A DNA stretch of 64,000 nt from Croceibacterium_B sp035470785. Its GTDB lineage: Bacteria; Pseudomonadota; Alphaproteobacteria; Sphingomonadales; Sphingomonadaceae. Where the stretch lies: positions 1 through 64,000 of the forward strand of contig DATIQN010000039.1 in assembly GCA_035470785.1 (NCBI GenBank), given 5' to 3'. Under the pieces are notes generated by a model. That model saw nothing but the letters and a program-made list of their open reading frames with translations. It was not told where the DNA came from and did not search any database. Position numbers and translations under genes: made by a program. This document shows, one piece after another, positions 35,881-44,196 of this stretch (the stretch's first letter is position 1; each line of letters starts with the position of its first letter).

Positions 35881-36525
35881 TTAGGCGTGATGTTGCTCGA
35901 GCGATATGCCTTGGGCGAGCGCGGCGATGCGCGCCAGATCGGCGAACTGGAAGGTGTTGTCGAAAACGAGGCCGTAATGCTGGCCTTTGCGCCAGCGCAC
36001 CTTGGTAACGATCTCGGGCAGCACCTTGCTTGACAGCCGCAGCCGTTGATCGATCGCCAGCCGCGTGGCGCATTCGACTTGCGCGCCTTGAAGCGAGATA
36101 TTTCGGATCGTCGCATCGAACCGCCCGGTCAGTCCGGCGAGCTTTGCCGGCATGTCGAGCTTGAGCCTGATCGGCCGCTTGGGCCACGTGCTGTGTCCGG
36201 AAAGGACGCGCGGCAGGTGAACCGGCAGCGCGAAGCGAAAGCCGGCGCGCCCGTCGTGCTCCCAGACCGTTTCGATCGCCAGCTCTTCGCCATTGGGCAT
36301 CTCGAGCTTGAGCGCGTCGTCGCGCGGCAATGGATGAAACAGGCGCACGCTGACACCGGTGGCCGAGATGTCGCTGACGACGCACAGGAACTCGCCCGTT
36401 ACCGCGGTAATCTTGCCGGTGCGGATCATCGGCGTGTAGCGACTGGCGGCGCGGTGATCGGCGGCGGCAGCCGCCGGAGCGGGTAGAACCCCCATGCCTA
36501 GATTTTCGTTGGCCGAAAGCGCCAT
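35881..36525 (-). CDS. PilZ-like domain protein
   Basis: About 214 residues, apparently two PilZ-like beta-barrel modules (roughly residues 30-110 and 120-205), the first with CVVSDISATGVSVRL and the second with TIRNISLQGAQVECA. PilZ domains bind cyclic di-GMP through RxxxR and (D/N)xSxxG; both modules have the DISATG / NISLQG half. The arginine halves are less clear (AASRYTPMIRTG, PKRPIRLKLD), so binding is uncertain. ATG 36525 is chosen over 36540 because GGAAG stands seven bases upstream. Confidence 0.75.
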   Translation of the reverse strand: MALSANENLGMGVLPAPAAAAADHRAASRYTPMIRTGKITAVTGEFLCVVSDISATGVSVRLFHPLPRDDALKLEMPNGEELAIETVWEHDGRAGFRFALPVHLPRVLSGHSTWPKRPIRLKLDMPAKLAGLTGRFDATIRNISLQGAQVECATRLAIDQRLRLSSKVLPEIVTKVRWRKGQHYGLVFDNTFQFADLARIAALAQGISLEQHHA

Positions 36526-36665
36526 TTGCAAACTTCCCATTCCCGGCGCCCTTTGCCGGCTAGTCCCGGTCCGATGTTTGCCCGAATTTGCCTGCGGAAG
36601 TGCTAATAATGCCTTCGCAGTTTACCCTATCCTTTGAATCAAGAGTTTAGCGCTGTTGAGTGCCG

Positions 36666-37859
36666 TCAGCCCCACCCTCGCTCGAGGAAGCGTGTGGCGC
36701 AGCCGGCGAGAAAGGCTGCGCCGCGCGGCAGGACCGTTTCGTCGACCATCATCCGGTTCGAGTGAATCGAGCAGCAGTGACGCCAGTCGGCGCCGGCTTC
36801 GGCCACGCCGAGGAAGGCCATCATCCCGGGCACCTTGGCAATCACGTAAGAGAAGTCCTCCGCGCCCATAATCGGTGCCGGCAAGTGCATGAAAACGCCC
36901 TCCGGCAGCGCCGTCGCCACGGCTTCGGCCAGTGCCACGGCGCGCGCGTCGTTGACCGTGGGCGGAAAGCCTTCGGTAATCGTCACTTCCGCTGTGCAAT
37001 CGTGCGCTGCGGCGATGTGCTCCGCAACGCGGTGGATAGCCTCGCGCACCGCGGCACGCCGATCGGGTGTGAGCGTGCGGATCGTGCCCTTCAGCCGGGC
37101 ACGATCGGGAATCACGTTGTGCGCGCTCCCCGAATCCATTTGCGTGACGGTGACGACAACCGCTTCCGCAGCGTCGAACTGCCGCGTGACCATCGTCTGC
37201 ATCGCCAGCACGATCTCGCAGGCGACCGGCACAGGATCGCGCGTATCGTGCGGCATCGAGGCATGGCCGCCGCGGCCGACGACGGCGATCTCGAGCATGT
37301 CGGCGGAGGCGAGCAAGGTGCCCGCGCGGCTGCCGATCATCCCGTGCGGCGCATTGGGCATGATGTGCAGGGCAAAAGCGGCCTCGGGCAACGGATCGAG
37401 CAGTCCGTCGTCGAGCATGAAGCGCGCTCCGTGGAAGCCTTCTTCGCCCGGCTGGAACATGAAGCGGACTTCCCCGGACAACTCGCCGGCGCGGTTTGAA
37501 AGGATGCGCGCCGCGCCCGCAAGCATCGCAGTGTGCGTATCGTGCCCGCAGGCGTGCATCCGGCCCGACAGCGTCGAGGCGAAGGGCAGACCCGTTTCCT
37601 CGTCCATCGGGAGCGCGTCCATGTCGCCGCGCAGCAGCACGCTGCGCCCTGCCTTGCCGGCGTTGAGGACTGCGACCGCGCCGGTGCATGAGGGCCCTTC
37701 ACGCCATTGGAGCGGCAAGTCGGCGAGCTCCGCGCGCACCTTGGCCAGCGTACGGGGCGTTTCGAGGCCGAGCTCGGGCTCAGCGTGGATCGCGCGGCGC
37801 AGCGCGGTAATGCGGCCGGCGATACCGCGGGCGTCTTCGAGCAGGGCTTCGGTCAGCAT
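36666..37859 (-). CDS. M20 family amidohydrolase (hippurate/N-acyl-amino-acid hydrolase type)
   Basis: A 397-residue metal-dependent amidase. Metal-site motifs are visible: LLRGDMDALPMDEETG, HACGHDTHTAMLAGAA, QPGEEGFHGARFML, LHIMPNAPHG and MGAEDFSYV. The family removes acyl groups from amino acids or hydrolyses amides; the substrate cannot be told. ATG 37859 follows GAGGAT. It lies downstream of the flippase gene on the same strand, 19 bases apart, so it is probably co-transcribed with it. That is worth noting given the lipid-like cluster next door. Confidence 0.9.
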   Translation of the reverse strand: MLTEALLEDARGIAGRITALRRAIHAEPELGLETPRTLAKVRAELADLPLQWREGPSCTGAVAVLNAGKAGRSVLLRGDMDALPMDEETGLPFASTLSGRMHACGHDTHTAMLAGAARILSNRAGELSGEVRFMFQPGEEGFHGARFMLDDGLLDPLPEAAFALHIMPNAPHGMIGSRAGTLLASADMLEIAVVGRGGHASMPHDTRDPVPVACEIVLAMQTMVTRQFDAAEAVVVTVTQMDSGSAHNVIPDRARLKGTIRTLTPDRRAAVREAIHRVAEHIAAAHDCTAEVTITEGFPPTVNDARAVALAEAVATALPEGVFMHLPAPIMGAEDFSYVIAKVPGMMAFLGVAEAGADWRHCCSIHSNRMMVDETVLPRGAAFLAGCATRFLERGWG

Positions 37860-37878
37860 CGTGCCAATCCTCAGGTTA

Positions 37879-39225
37879 TCATAACGCCGGATCGACGGCC
37901 GGCGGTGATTTGTCGCTTTGTCCAAGAGTGTAGCGCGCCAGGGCGCCCAGCGTGAGATATCCCACCGCCCCGCCGAGCGCGACCGCCCAGGCTATACCGT
38001 GGACCCCATAGGGATGCACCCAGGCTGCCAACGCGATGGCGGCCGCCACGACGGCTACGAAGCGCGCGGTGAGCGAATACTGCGGGTGGCCGGTCGCGTG
38101 CAGCACCGGCTCGAAGGCAACCGCAGCGAGCTCGAAGCTGGCGGCAATTGCCAGCGGCACGAGCAGGCTGCCCCCGCCGCGAAAGGCATCGCCACCGAGC
38201 ACGTCCATCAAGGTGCCGCCGAGCAGCACGGCAAGAAGGACCACGATTAATCCACCCACGCCGGCGAACATCGTCGTCCGATAGGCAAGACGGCGAAACT
38301 CGTGCGCTTGGGAGGCGACCCTGGCGCGCGAGATCTCGGCATAGACGGCGCGGGTCAGCATGCCCGCCAGTTTGCCGAGGCTTTGCGCCAGCTGACGCGC
38401 GAGGCGGAACAGGCCGGCCGACTTGGTGCCGACGAAGAAACCGACCGCGAGCAGCGGGCCTTGCTTGAGCAGCGCATCGAGCGTCGCCCCTGCGTAGGTA
38501 ACCCAGAAGAACCGTGTGATCCGCGGATTCTCCCGCAGAGCACGGCGCCAGCCACCGAGGTGCGCGAGGCGAACCGCCTGCGGGCAAAGGCGCTTTGCCA
38601 TGAACCAGTAGAGCGCTGCTTCGATGAGGTCGATCGCCGCCCATGCAATGAGAAAGCGAGCAAGGCTCGGTCCGGTCAGCCAGATCGCCACTGCCGCGAC
38701 GAGGCGTCCGGACGGCACGACTGCTTCGACGTAGGTCGCAACGTCGAACCGGTCGAGTGCCCGGACGATTCCCGTCGGTGCCGACACGAGCGCCCACACG
38801 GCCGCGACGTTGAACCAGAATGCTGTCTGGATCAGCTGGTGATTGAGATGCAGCAGATGGCTGAAATGGAAGAACACGATGTAGGCGAGAATCGTCCCGA
38901 AGACGGCTCCCGCGACATCGAGGAAGCCTGCAAAAAGGCTGAGGCGGCCGAACGCCGCCCAGTCCTCGCCATGAACGTGCTCGGCGCCGTAGCGCACGAC
39001 CATCCGCCAGGTTTCGAACCCGGCGATCGCAATCAGCGCCTGCGAGGTGCCGAAGATCAGCGAGAAGTGGCCGAAGGCTTTGAGGCCCAGCGAACGCGTG
39101 AGAATGGCGATGTAGACAAGGCTGAGGATGCCGCCGACGCTTCGGCCGCCGAGGAGCCAGGCCGTATTCGCGACGATCCGCGCCAGGGGGGACTGCTCGC
39201 GGAGGCCGTTGCGCGCGGTAACCAT
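37879..39225 (-). CDS. Oligosaccharide flippase family protein (Wzx-like)
   Basis: A 448-residue protein with about twelve membrane segments, starting ANTAWLLGGRSVGGILSLVYIAILTR in the usual MATE/Wzx way. The family flips lipid-linked sugars or lipid intermediates across the inner membrane. It has a GGGGAGAG ribosome-binding site and is divergent from the nucleotidyltransferase at 39321, sharing a 95-base promoter region. Its company with CDP-alcohol and phosphatidate-type enzymes suggests it may flip a phospholipid-like product (inference). Confidence 0.88.
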   Translation of the reverse strand: MVTARNGLREQSPLARIVANTAWLLGGRSVGGILSLVYIAILTRSLGLKAFGHFSLIFGTSQALIAIAGFETWRMVVRYGAEHVHGEDWAAFGRLSLFAGFLDVAGAVFGTILAYIVFFHFSHLLHLNHQLIQTAFWFNVAAVWALVSAPTGIVRALDRFDVATYVEAVVPSGRLVAAVAIWLTGPSLARFLIAWAAIDLIEAALYWFMAKRLCPQAVRLAHLGGWRRALRENPRITRFFWVTYAGATLDALLKQGPLLAVGFFVGTKSAGLFRLARQLAQSLGKLAGMLTRAVYAEISRARVASQAHEFRRLAYRTTMFAGVGGLIVVLLAVLLGGTLMDVLGGDAFRGGGSLLVPLAIAASFELAAVAFEPVLHATGHPQYSLTARFVAVVAAAIALAAWVHPYGVHGIAWAVALGGAVGYLTLGALARYTLGQSDKSPPAVDPAL

Positions 39226-39320
39226 CTCTCCCCGCTGTGGCCGAGCGCGCCGCGCCTTGCAAGCATCGCGGTCGCTGCGGCATTGCCACCTTCACCAGCG
39301 GACCGTAGAGCCCGTGCCGC

Positions 39321-40052
39321 ATGATCGAACAGGCCATCGTTCTCAGCGCCGGGCAAGGATCGCGGTTGCTTCCGGTCACCGCGACAATTCCCAAGTGTCT
39401 CGTCGAGGTCGGCGGCCAAACCCTGCTCGAGCGCCAGTTGGTGGCCTTGGCGACGGCAGGCCTGAAGCGCGCGCTGGTGGTGACGGGATATCGCCACGAG
39501 CAGGTCGATGAAGCGTTACGCCGGCCGCAGCCGCTCGAGGTCGAAACTCGCTTCAATCCGTTCTGGGGAGTCGCCAGCAGCGTCGGCAGCGTGTGGATCG
39601 CCCGCGACCGGCTGCAGGCGCCGTTCTGCCTGCTCAACGGCGACACGCTGTTCGATCCGGAGATTGTCGCGGCCGCGCTGGTATCGCGCGGCGCAGGACT
39701 CGGTCTGGTGGTCGAGCCGATCGCCGCAGCCTCGTATGACGACATGCTCGTTCGCGCCGACGGCGGCGCGGTTCGCGCGGTTTCCAAATCCCTGCCGGAG
39801 AGGGAGGCGACACACCGCTCGCTCGGACTCGTCCTGGCAGCACAGGGTTATGCCGATTATACCCTCGAGCTCGAAGCGCTCATCGCCGAGCGCAACGGCG
39901 CGGGCGCTTACCATCATGATATCCTCGATCGGTTGGCGCGACGCCTACCGGTCGCCGCGATCGAACGCAGCGCCGGATTCTGGCAGGAAGTTGACCGGCC
40001 CGAGGATATCGCCGTCTGGCGCACCGAGCACGAGCCGGGTTTCAACGGTTAG
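39321..40052 (+). CDS. NTP transferase domain protein (LicC/IPCT-like cytidylyltransferase)
   Basis: A 243-residue sugar-nucleotidyltransferase-fold protein. The signature AIVLSAGQGSRLLPVTATIP and K in PKCLVEVGGQTLLERQL are intact. RFNPFWGVASSVGSVWIARD and FCLLNGDTLFD resemble phosphocholine or inositol-1-phosphate cytidylyltransferases more than dTDP-glucose enzymes. It probably forms a CDP- or UDP-activated small alcohol or sugar. Its stop overlaps by 4 bases the stop of the convergent CDP-alcohol phosphatidyltransferase gene. Specificity is inference. Confidence 0.82.
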   Translation: MIEQAIVLSAGQGSRLLPVTATIPKCLVEVGGQTLLERQLVALATAGLKRALVVTGYRHEQVDEALRRPQPLEVETRFNPFWGVASSVGSVWIARDRLQAPFCLLNGDTLFDPEIVAAALVSRGAGLGLVVEPIAAASYDDMLVRADGGAVRAVSKSLPEREATHRSLGLVLAAQGYADYTLELEALIAERNGAGAYHHDILDRLARRLPVAAIERSAGFWQEVDRPEDIAVWRTEHEPGFNG

Positions 40053-41173
40053 GCGTCCGCCAGCCAGGAGGTGACCAGGAGTCCGCGCCGCTTGCGGGCG
40101 AGGGCCTGGAAAAGCCGAATGAGGTGCACCAGGCAACTCACGGCAGTCCACACCGCGACCGCGACGATGCCGAGATCCGGCCGGCCGAACACCAGCGCGA
40201 CGAACAAGATCACCATGTTGGGGTTGCGCCGCGCGGTGACCAGCCGGAAGCGGCTGTCGAAGCGCTCCCACACGTGGATGTGAATCCCGCCGAACGAAGT
40301 GATGAAGGCGCCCTCGATCGCCCGCTGGACCAAATAGCCGGCGAAGATCGATCCCTCGACCCACCAGAACAGGCTGTCGGACAGCGCCAGGCCGACATGC
40401 GCGAGCCCGGTTGCCCAGAACCACCACCAAAACGGCGGATGCACGAGATCGAGACCGTGGTCGAACACGTTGCCCCACCAGCTCGAGGTAATCGTGCACC
40501 GCGCGAGCTTTCCGTCGACTGTGTCGAGCACCATGAACACGAGGCCGAGCGCCAGCCCCAGCCAATAATGCCCGAAGGCGAACGCGATGGTGGCGGCGAG
40601 GCACAGGACCGATCCGACTGCTGTCACGGTGTTTGGACTCAGCCCGAGCCAGGCGGCCAGCCGGGTGAGCCACAGCGCCCATTCCGGCCACAGGTACTTG
40701 GTGAGGAGATCGGTCACTCCCTTGTAGGCGCCGACATAGCTCGCCCGCTCAATCGCCCGCAGGGTGTCGGGGCGCAGCTCCATCAGGAAAGGCCGCTCGC
40801 GCTTGCGCAGAGCCCGGTTCTCGATCGCGCCGCCGTCCTCGTAAGCGGTCAATTCGAAGCGCTCCGGCTCGTTCGGGGCCGCTCCCTCGCGCATCGCCTG
40901 GCGCATCAGTGCCGCCTCGTGCTCGTCGCGAGCGTGGGCGAGCGCGGGGACCCCACGGAGCGTCAGGACCAGCCCCGGATGGCGGGCAACGTGGCCGAAC
41001 CAGGCGGGATCCGCAGCGACGTCCGCGTTGGCGAGCAGCACCGGCACGCCGCGGCCGCCAAGTCCGGCGTTGCGGGCGATGCGCCCGTTGCGTTCGGCCA
41101 TGGCCAGGCCCCAAAGGCGCGTCGGATTGGCGCCGACGGTTTCCAAGGCAAGTGCAGGCTCAGCGTGAATCAT
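40049..41173 (-). CDS. CDP-alcohol phosphatidyltransferase with N-terminal extension
   Basis: A 374-residue membrane enzyme transferring a phospho-alcohol from a CDP-activated donor. The full family signature D-x2-DG-x2-AR-x8-G-x3-D-x3-D is present in VMVLDTVDGKLARCTITSSW followed by GNVFDHGLD. About 145 residues precede the first membrane helix. They look like a degenerate nucleotidyltransferase piece, followed by a linker (YVGAYKGVTDLLTKYLWPEW and LGLSPNTVTAVG) typical of fused IPCT-DIPPS proteins. Start ATG 41173 chosen; GTG 41233 is possible. It is divergent from the kinase-fold gene. Confidence 0.85.
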   Translation of the reverse strand: MIHAEPALALETVGANPTRLWGLAMAERNGRIARNAGLGGRGVPVLLANADVAADPAWFGHVARHPGLVLTLRGVPALAHARDEHEAALMRQAMREGAAPNEPERFELTAYEDGGAIENRALRKRERPFLMELRPDTLRAIERASYVGAYKGVTDLLTKYLWPEWALWLTRLAAWLGLSPNTVTAVGSVLCLAATIAFAFGHYWLGLALGLVFMVLDTVDGKLARCTITSSWWGNVFDHGLDLVHPPFWWWFWATGLAHVGLALSDSLFWWVEGSIFAGYLVQRAIEGAFITSFGGIHIHVWERFDSRFRLVTARRNPNMVILFVALVFGRPDLGIVAVAVWTAVSCLVHLIRLFQALARKRRGLLVTSWLADA

Positions 41174-41292
41174 GCGGCGAGAGCGCTTACGGTCCCCTTT
41201 CAAGTTCGGCAACGGCACACTAAATTGGCGCACGGGCGAGGAAGGGAAATTACCTAGTCACCGTGCGCCGCACGGCGCTAGACTTCAATCAG

Positions 41293-42309
41293 ATGAGCCA
41301 TCCCATCAAGACCTTTGACAGCTTGCCGCAAGCTTTGCGCGGAGCGGTGCCCCTGGGCGGCATTGGCGGCAGCGAACCGCGCGCGGTTCCGCTGGTGGGT
41401 GTCATTCGCAACCCGCGCAGCTTTCGCAACAAGGGCCTGGCGCCTGAACAGGCCGCGCAGGCTGAAGTGATCATCGAGACAACTTTCAAGCGCAAAGAAC
41501 TGTTCGAAGTCCTCGCCCGATTCGCCGATGCCGGGATCGACTTCCTGGCGATCGACGGCGGCGATGGCACCGTGCGCGACGTATTGACTTGCGGCGCCTC
41601 GGTCTTCGGCGACGACTGGCCGCCGCTCATCGTCATGCCCAAGGGCAAGACCAACGCGCTGGCCGCCGACCTCGGTCTTTCGCCGCTGTGGGACCTCGAT
41701 CGCGCACTCGAGCGGGCGAACGCCGGCAGGTTCGCGCGCCGCCGGACGCTCGTCGTGGCCGAAGCCGCGGACCCAAGCGCGCGAGTTCAAGGCTTCATGC
41801 TCGGCGCCGGTGTGTTCACCCGATCAATCAGCCTCGGCCAGTCGGCGCACCGCTGGGGCGCGTTCAACGCGCTGGCAGTGCTGGTGACGACATTCTGGTC
41901 GCTCGCGCAGGCGTTCTTCGCCGGCAGCGGCAACGGCTGGCGAAAGAAGACGGGGATCCGGCTGACCGACGACCTCGGCAATCCGATCGCGGGTGGCGCC
42001 GAACAACGCTACATCTTCCTCTCGTCGACCCTGCAAAATTTCCCCATGGGACTCAAACCGTTCGGCGCGATACGCGAGGGTCTTAAGTTCGTTGTTCTCG
42101 ACCGCCCGGAGCGTAAGAGCTTGCTGCAAGTTCCCCGAATCGCGTTCGGCCGGCAGCCACGCGATCCCGAGAGGCTCGGCTATCATTGGGGCGTTCCGGA
42201 CAGCTACCTCATGACGCTGGAAGACCGTTTCATCCTCGATGGCGAGGCGTTTCCGGCCGGCGCTTACCGGGTTTCGCAAGGCCCCGAGCTGCGCTTCGTG
42301 GTTCCGTGA
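41293..42309 (+). CDS. Diacylglycerol-kinase catalytic domain protein
   Basis: A 338-residue protein with the lipid kinase fold: VGVIRNPRSFRNKG at the start, DFLAIDGGDGTVRDVLT with the GGDGT nucleotide motif, then PPLIVMPKGKTNALAADLG. These match the DAGK/sphingosine-kinase family, which phosphorylates diacylglycerol, sphingoid bases or similar lipids. A C-terminal beta-rich domain follows, as in bacterial DgkB/YegS. The start could also be GTG 41263. Its stop overlaps the next gene (GTGA). Confidence 0.85.
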   Translation: MSHPIKTFDSLPQALRGAVPLGGIGGSEPRAVPLVGVIRNPRSFRNKGLAPEQAAQAEVIIETTFKRKELFEVLARFADAGIDFLAIDGGDGTVRDVLTCGASVFGDDWPPLIVMPKGKTNALAADLGLSPLWDLDRALERANAGRFARRRTLVVAEAADPSARVQGFMLGAGVFTRSISLGQSAHRWGAFNALAVLVTTFWSLAQAFFAGSGNGWRKKTGIRLTDDLGNPIAGGAEQRYIFLSSTLQNFPMGLKPFGAIREGLKFVVLDRPERKSLLQVPRIAFGRQPRDPERLGYHWGVPDSYLMTLEDRFILDGEAFPAGAYRVSQGPELRFVVP

Positions 42310-43202
42310 GCGAGACGCTCGAGCAGCGCATCGCCGCGATGCTCGAGCGCGAGGTGCAACCGGCGGTGGCAGCACAGGCCCGCGCACTCGGCGAGCAGGC
42401 TGGGGCGCTCGCAGCACTGTTCTACGGCTCGAACTTGCGCACTGGCTCGCTTGATGGCGTTCTCGATTTCTACGTGCTCTTGCCGGGCGAGCCCGAGAAA
42501 GGCCTGTGGCCGCGGGTGTCGTATCGCGAGTGGAATGCCGAAGGCATGACGCTGCGCGCCAAGATCGCGACCATGACCCTGGCGAAGTTTGCCGAAGCGG
42601 CTAACGGAGCCACGCTCGACACGACGATCTGGACGCGCTTTGTCCAGCCGTGCGCGCTCGTCTGGCAGCATGACGCTGCCGCCGGTGCCGCGGTAAGGGA
42701 GGCGATTGCTGCCGCTGCGCGCACTGCGGCCCGGCTGGCTGTGGCCCTCGGTCCGGCACAGGGACGAGCCGACGAATACTGGCGCGCGCTGTTCCGGGCG
42801 ACATATCGTGCCGAACTGCGGGTCGAGGCATCCGGACGCGAGGACACAATACTCGCGGCCAATCGCGACCATTTCCAGGGGCTGCTGCCCGCTGCACTTG
42901 ACTCCGCCGGCTTGGCGTATGGCGAGGACGGCTCGACGCTTACCCCTCGAATCGACCCGGCCGCGCGCCGCCGGTTGCTCGCCTGGTGGAGGCCCCGGCG
43001 ACGCCTCGGCAAGCTGCTCAACGCCGCCCGTCTGGTGCGCGCCGCGACCACGTTTGACGGGGCGGCGCGCTATGCGGCCTGGAAAGTGGAACGCCACACC
43101 GGCGTTGCGGTAGAAGTAACACCCTGGCGCGAGCGCCATCCACTGCTTGCGGCTCCAGGCGTCGTGTGGCGCGTTTGGCGGCAGCGGAAGACCGCGCGGT
43201 GA
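42306..43202 (+). CDS. Tam41-like nucleotidyltransferase (possible phosphatidate cytidylyltransferase)
   Basis: A 298-residue soluble-looking protein with no signal or membrane helix. LAALFYGSNLRTGSLDGVLD followed by FYVLLPGEP fits the GS-x11-D nucleotidyltransferase pattern of the mitochondrial phosphatidate cytidylyltransferase Tam41 (YGSG...DF). So do the later LRAKIATMTLAKFAEAA and LDTTIWTRFVQP segments and a basic C-terminal half (WWRPRRRLGKLL). The neighbouring lipid kinase would supply phosphatidic acid. This is a pattern match by eye and needs a profile search. It is coupled to both neighbours by GTGA overlaps. Confidence 0.6.
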   Translation: MSETLEQRIAAMLEREVQPAVAAQARALGEQAGALAALFYGSNLRTGSLDGVLDFYVLLPGEPEKGLWPRVSYREWNAEGMTLRAKIATMTLAKFAEAANGATLDTTIWTRFVQPCALVWQHDAAAGAAVREAIAAAARTAARLAVALGPAQGRADEYWRALFRATYRAELRVEASGREDTILAANRDHFQGLLPAALDSAGLAYGEDGSTLTPRIDPAARRRLLAWWRPRRRLGKLLNAARLVRAATTFDGAARYAAWKVERHTGVAVEVTPWRERHPLLAAPGVVWRVWRQRKTAR

Positions 43203-43951
43203 GGCTTACCGCGCTGGTCCTCGCGGGATCGCGTCCCGGAGCGTCCGATCCGGTCGCCGCAATCGAGGGGGTATCGCACAAGGTGCTCGCGATCGTCGGC
43301 GGCCAGACCCTGCTCGAACACGTCGTCCACGCGCTCAGGGAATACGGTGTCGCCGAAATCGCCGTCTCGGCGAACAACCCGGCGGTCGAGGCGGAAGCCT
43401 TGCGGCTGGGCACCACTTTGCTGCCGACCGCGCGCGGCCCCAGCGAAAGCGTCGGCCTGGCGTTCGAGCGCTTCGGCGCGCCGCTCCTGGTGACCACTGG
43501 CGACCATCCGTTGCTCGAGCCTGGATGGATCAAGGACCTGGTCGAAGGGACGCCCGGCCCAGCGGATGTGGGGCTGCTGCTTGCGGAACGCGACCGTGTC
43601 GAACGAGCGGCGCCGGACACGCGCCGCACCTGGCTTAGCTTCGCTGACGGGCAGTGGTCGGGCTGCAACCTGTTCCTGCTTGCCAACCCAAATGCGGGAC
43701 GCGCGATCACCGCCTGGAAGCAAGTCGAGGCCGATCGCAAGCGGCCATGGCGGATCGCCCGGCGATTGGGCTTGGGCACCTTATGGAGCTATTGGCGCGG
43801 GAAGCTGACCCTATCCGCGGCAATCGCGCGTTTGGGCGCAACGCTCGGCGTCACGGCCGCGCTGGTGCCGGCAAAGGACGGGCGTGCGGCGATCGATGTC
43901 GACACGCCCGAAGATCTCGCGCTGGTGCGCCGATTGGTCGCTGAGGCCTAG
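43199..43951 (+). CDS. NTP transferase domain protein (MobA-like)
   Basis: A 250-residue nucleotidyltransferase-fold protein starting GTG at 43199, overlapping the previous stop. LTALVLAGSRPG is a variant of the LAGGxSxRMG nucleotide motif; HKVLAIVGGQTLLEHVVHAL, LLVTTGDHPLLEPG and AAIDVDTPEDLALVR are typical of MobA/IspD-like enzymes. The long insert DRKRPWRIARRLGLGTLWSY between the core and the last motif is unusual for MobA itself. It is probably a second activating enzyme of this cluster, not the molybdopterin enzyme. Confidence 0.78.
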   Translation: MRLTALVLAGSRPGASDPVAAIEGVSHKVLAIVGGQTLLEHVVHALREYGVAEIAVSANNPAVEAEALRLGTTLLPTARGPSESVGLAFERFGAPLLVTTGDHPLLEPGWIKDLVEGTPGPADVGLLLAERDRVERAAPDTRRTWLSFADGQWSGCNLFLLANPNAGRAITAWKQVEADRKRPWRIARRLGLGTLWSYWRGKLTLSAAIARLGATLGVTAALVPAKDGRAAIDVDTPEDLALVRRLVAEA

Positions 43952-44088
43952 AAGTAGCGCATCTCGACGGCTACGCTTTTGACGCTGCCGCCGACGCTGA
44001 ACGCGGTCTTGTCGATGCCCGGCCTGCCGAGATTGAAGATGCTGATCGCGGGATGGTCGACTGCCCTGCCAATGCGCTTCTCCTCCGT
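43949..44088 (-). pseudogene. Short coding remnant or ATT-start small protein ending in MRYF
   Basis: A 45-codon open frame between a TGA (44089-44091) and a TAG (43949-43951) reads IGRAVDHPAISIFNLGRPG then IDKTAFSVGGSVKSVAVEMRYF. It has the look of an outer-membrane protein C-terminus, ending in an aromatic. There is no ATG, GTG or TTG at a sensible place. However, a near-perfect ribosome-binding site (GGAGGA) stands seven bases before an ATT codon at 44071-44073. It is either a broken gene end or a 41-residue product starting at ATT. Its stop overlaps the stop of the previous plus-strand gene. Confidence 0.35.
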
Positions 44089-44196
44089 TCAGTTGAACGC
44101 CCTCTTCATAGAGCGCACGACAGCGCCTGCTGTGTGGAAAAGGGCAGCGCGGCGCTTGTTGCGCCGGTGGGCGGTGTTAAGGCCTCAAGGGGAGCC

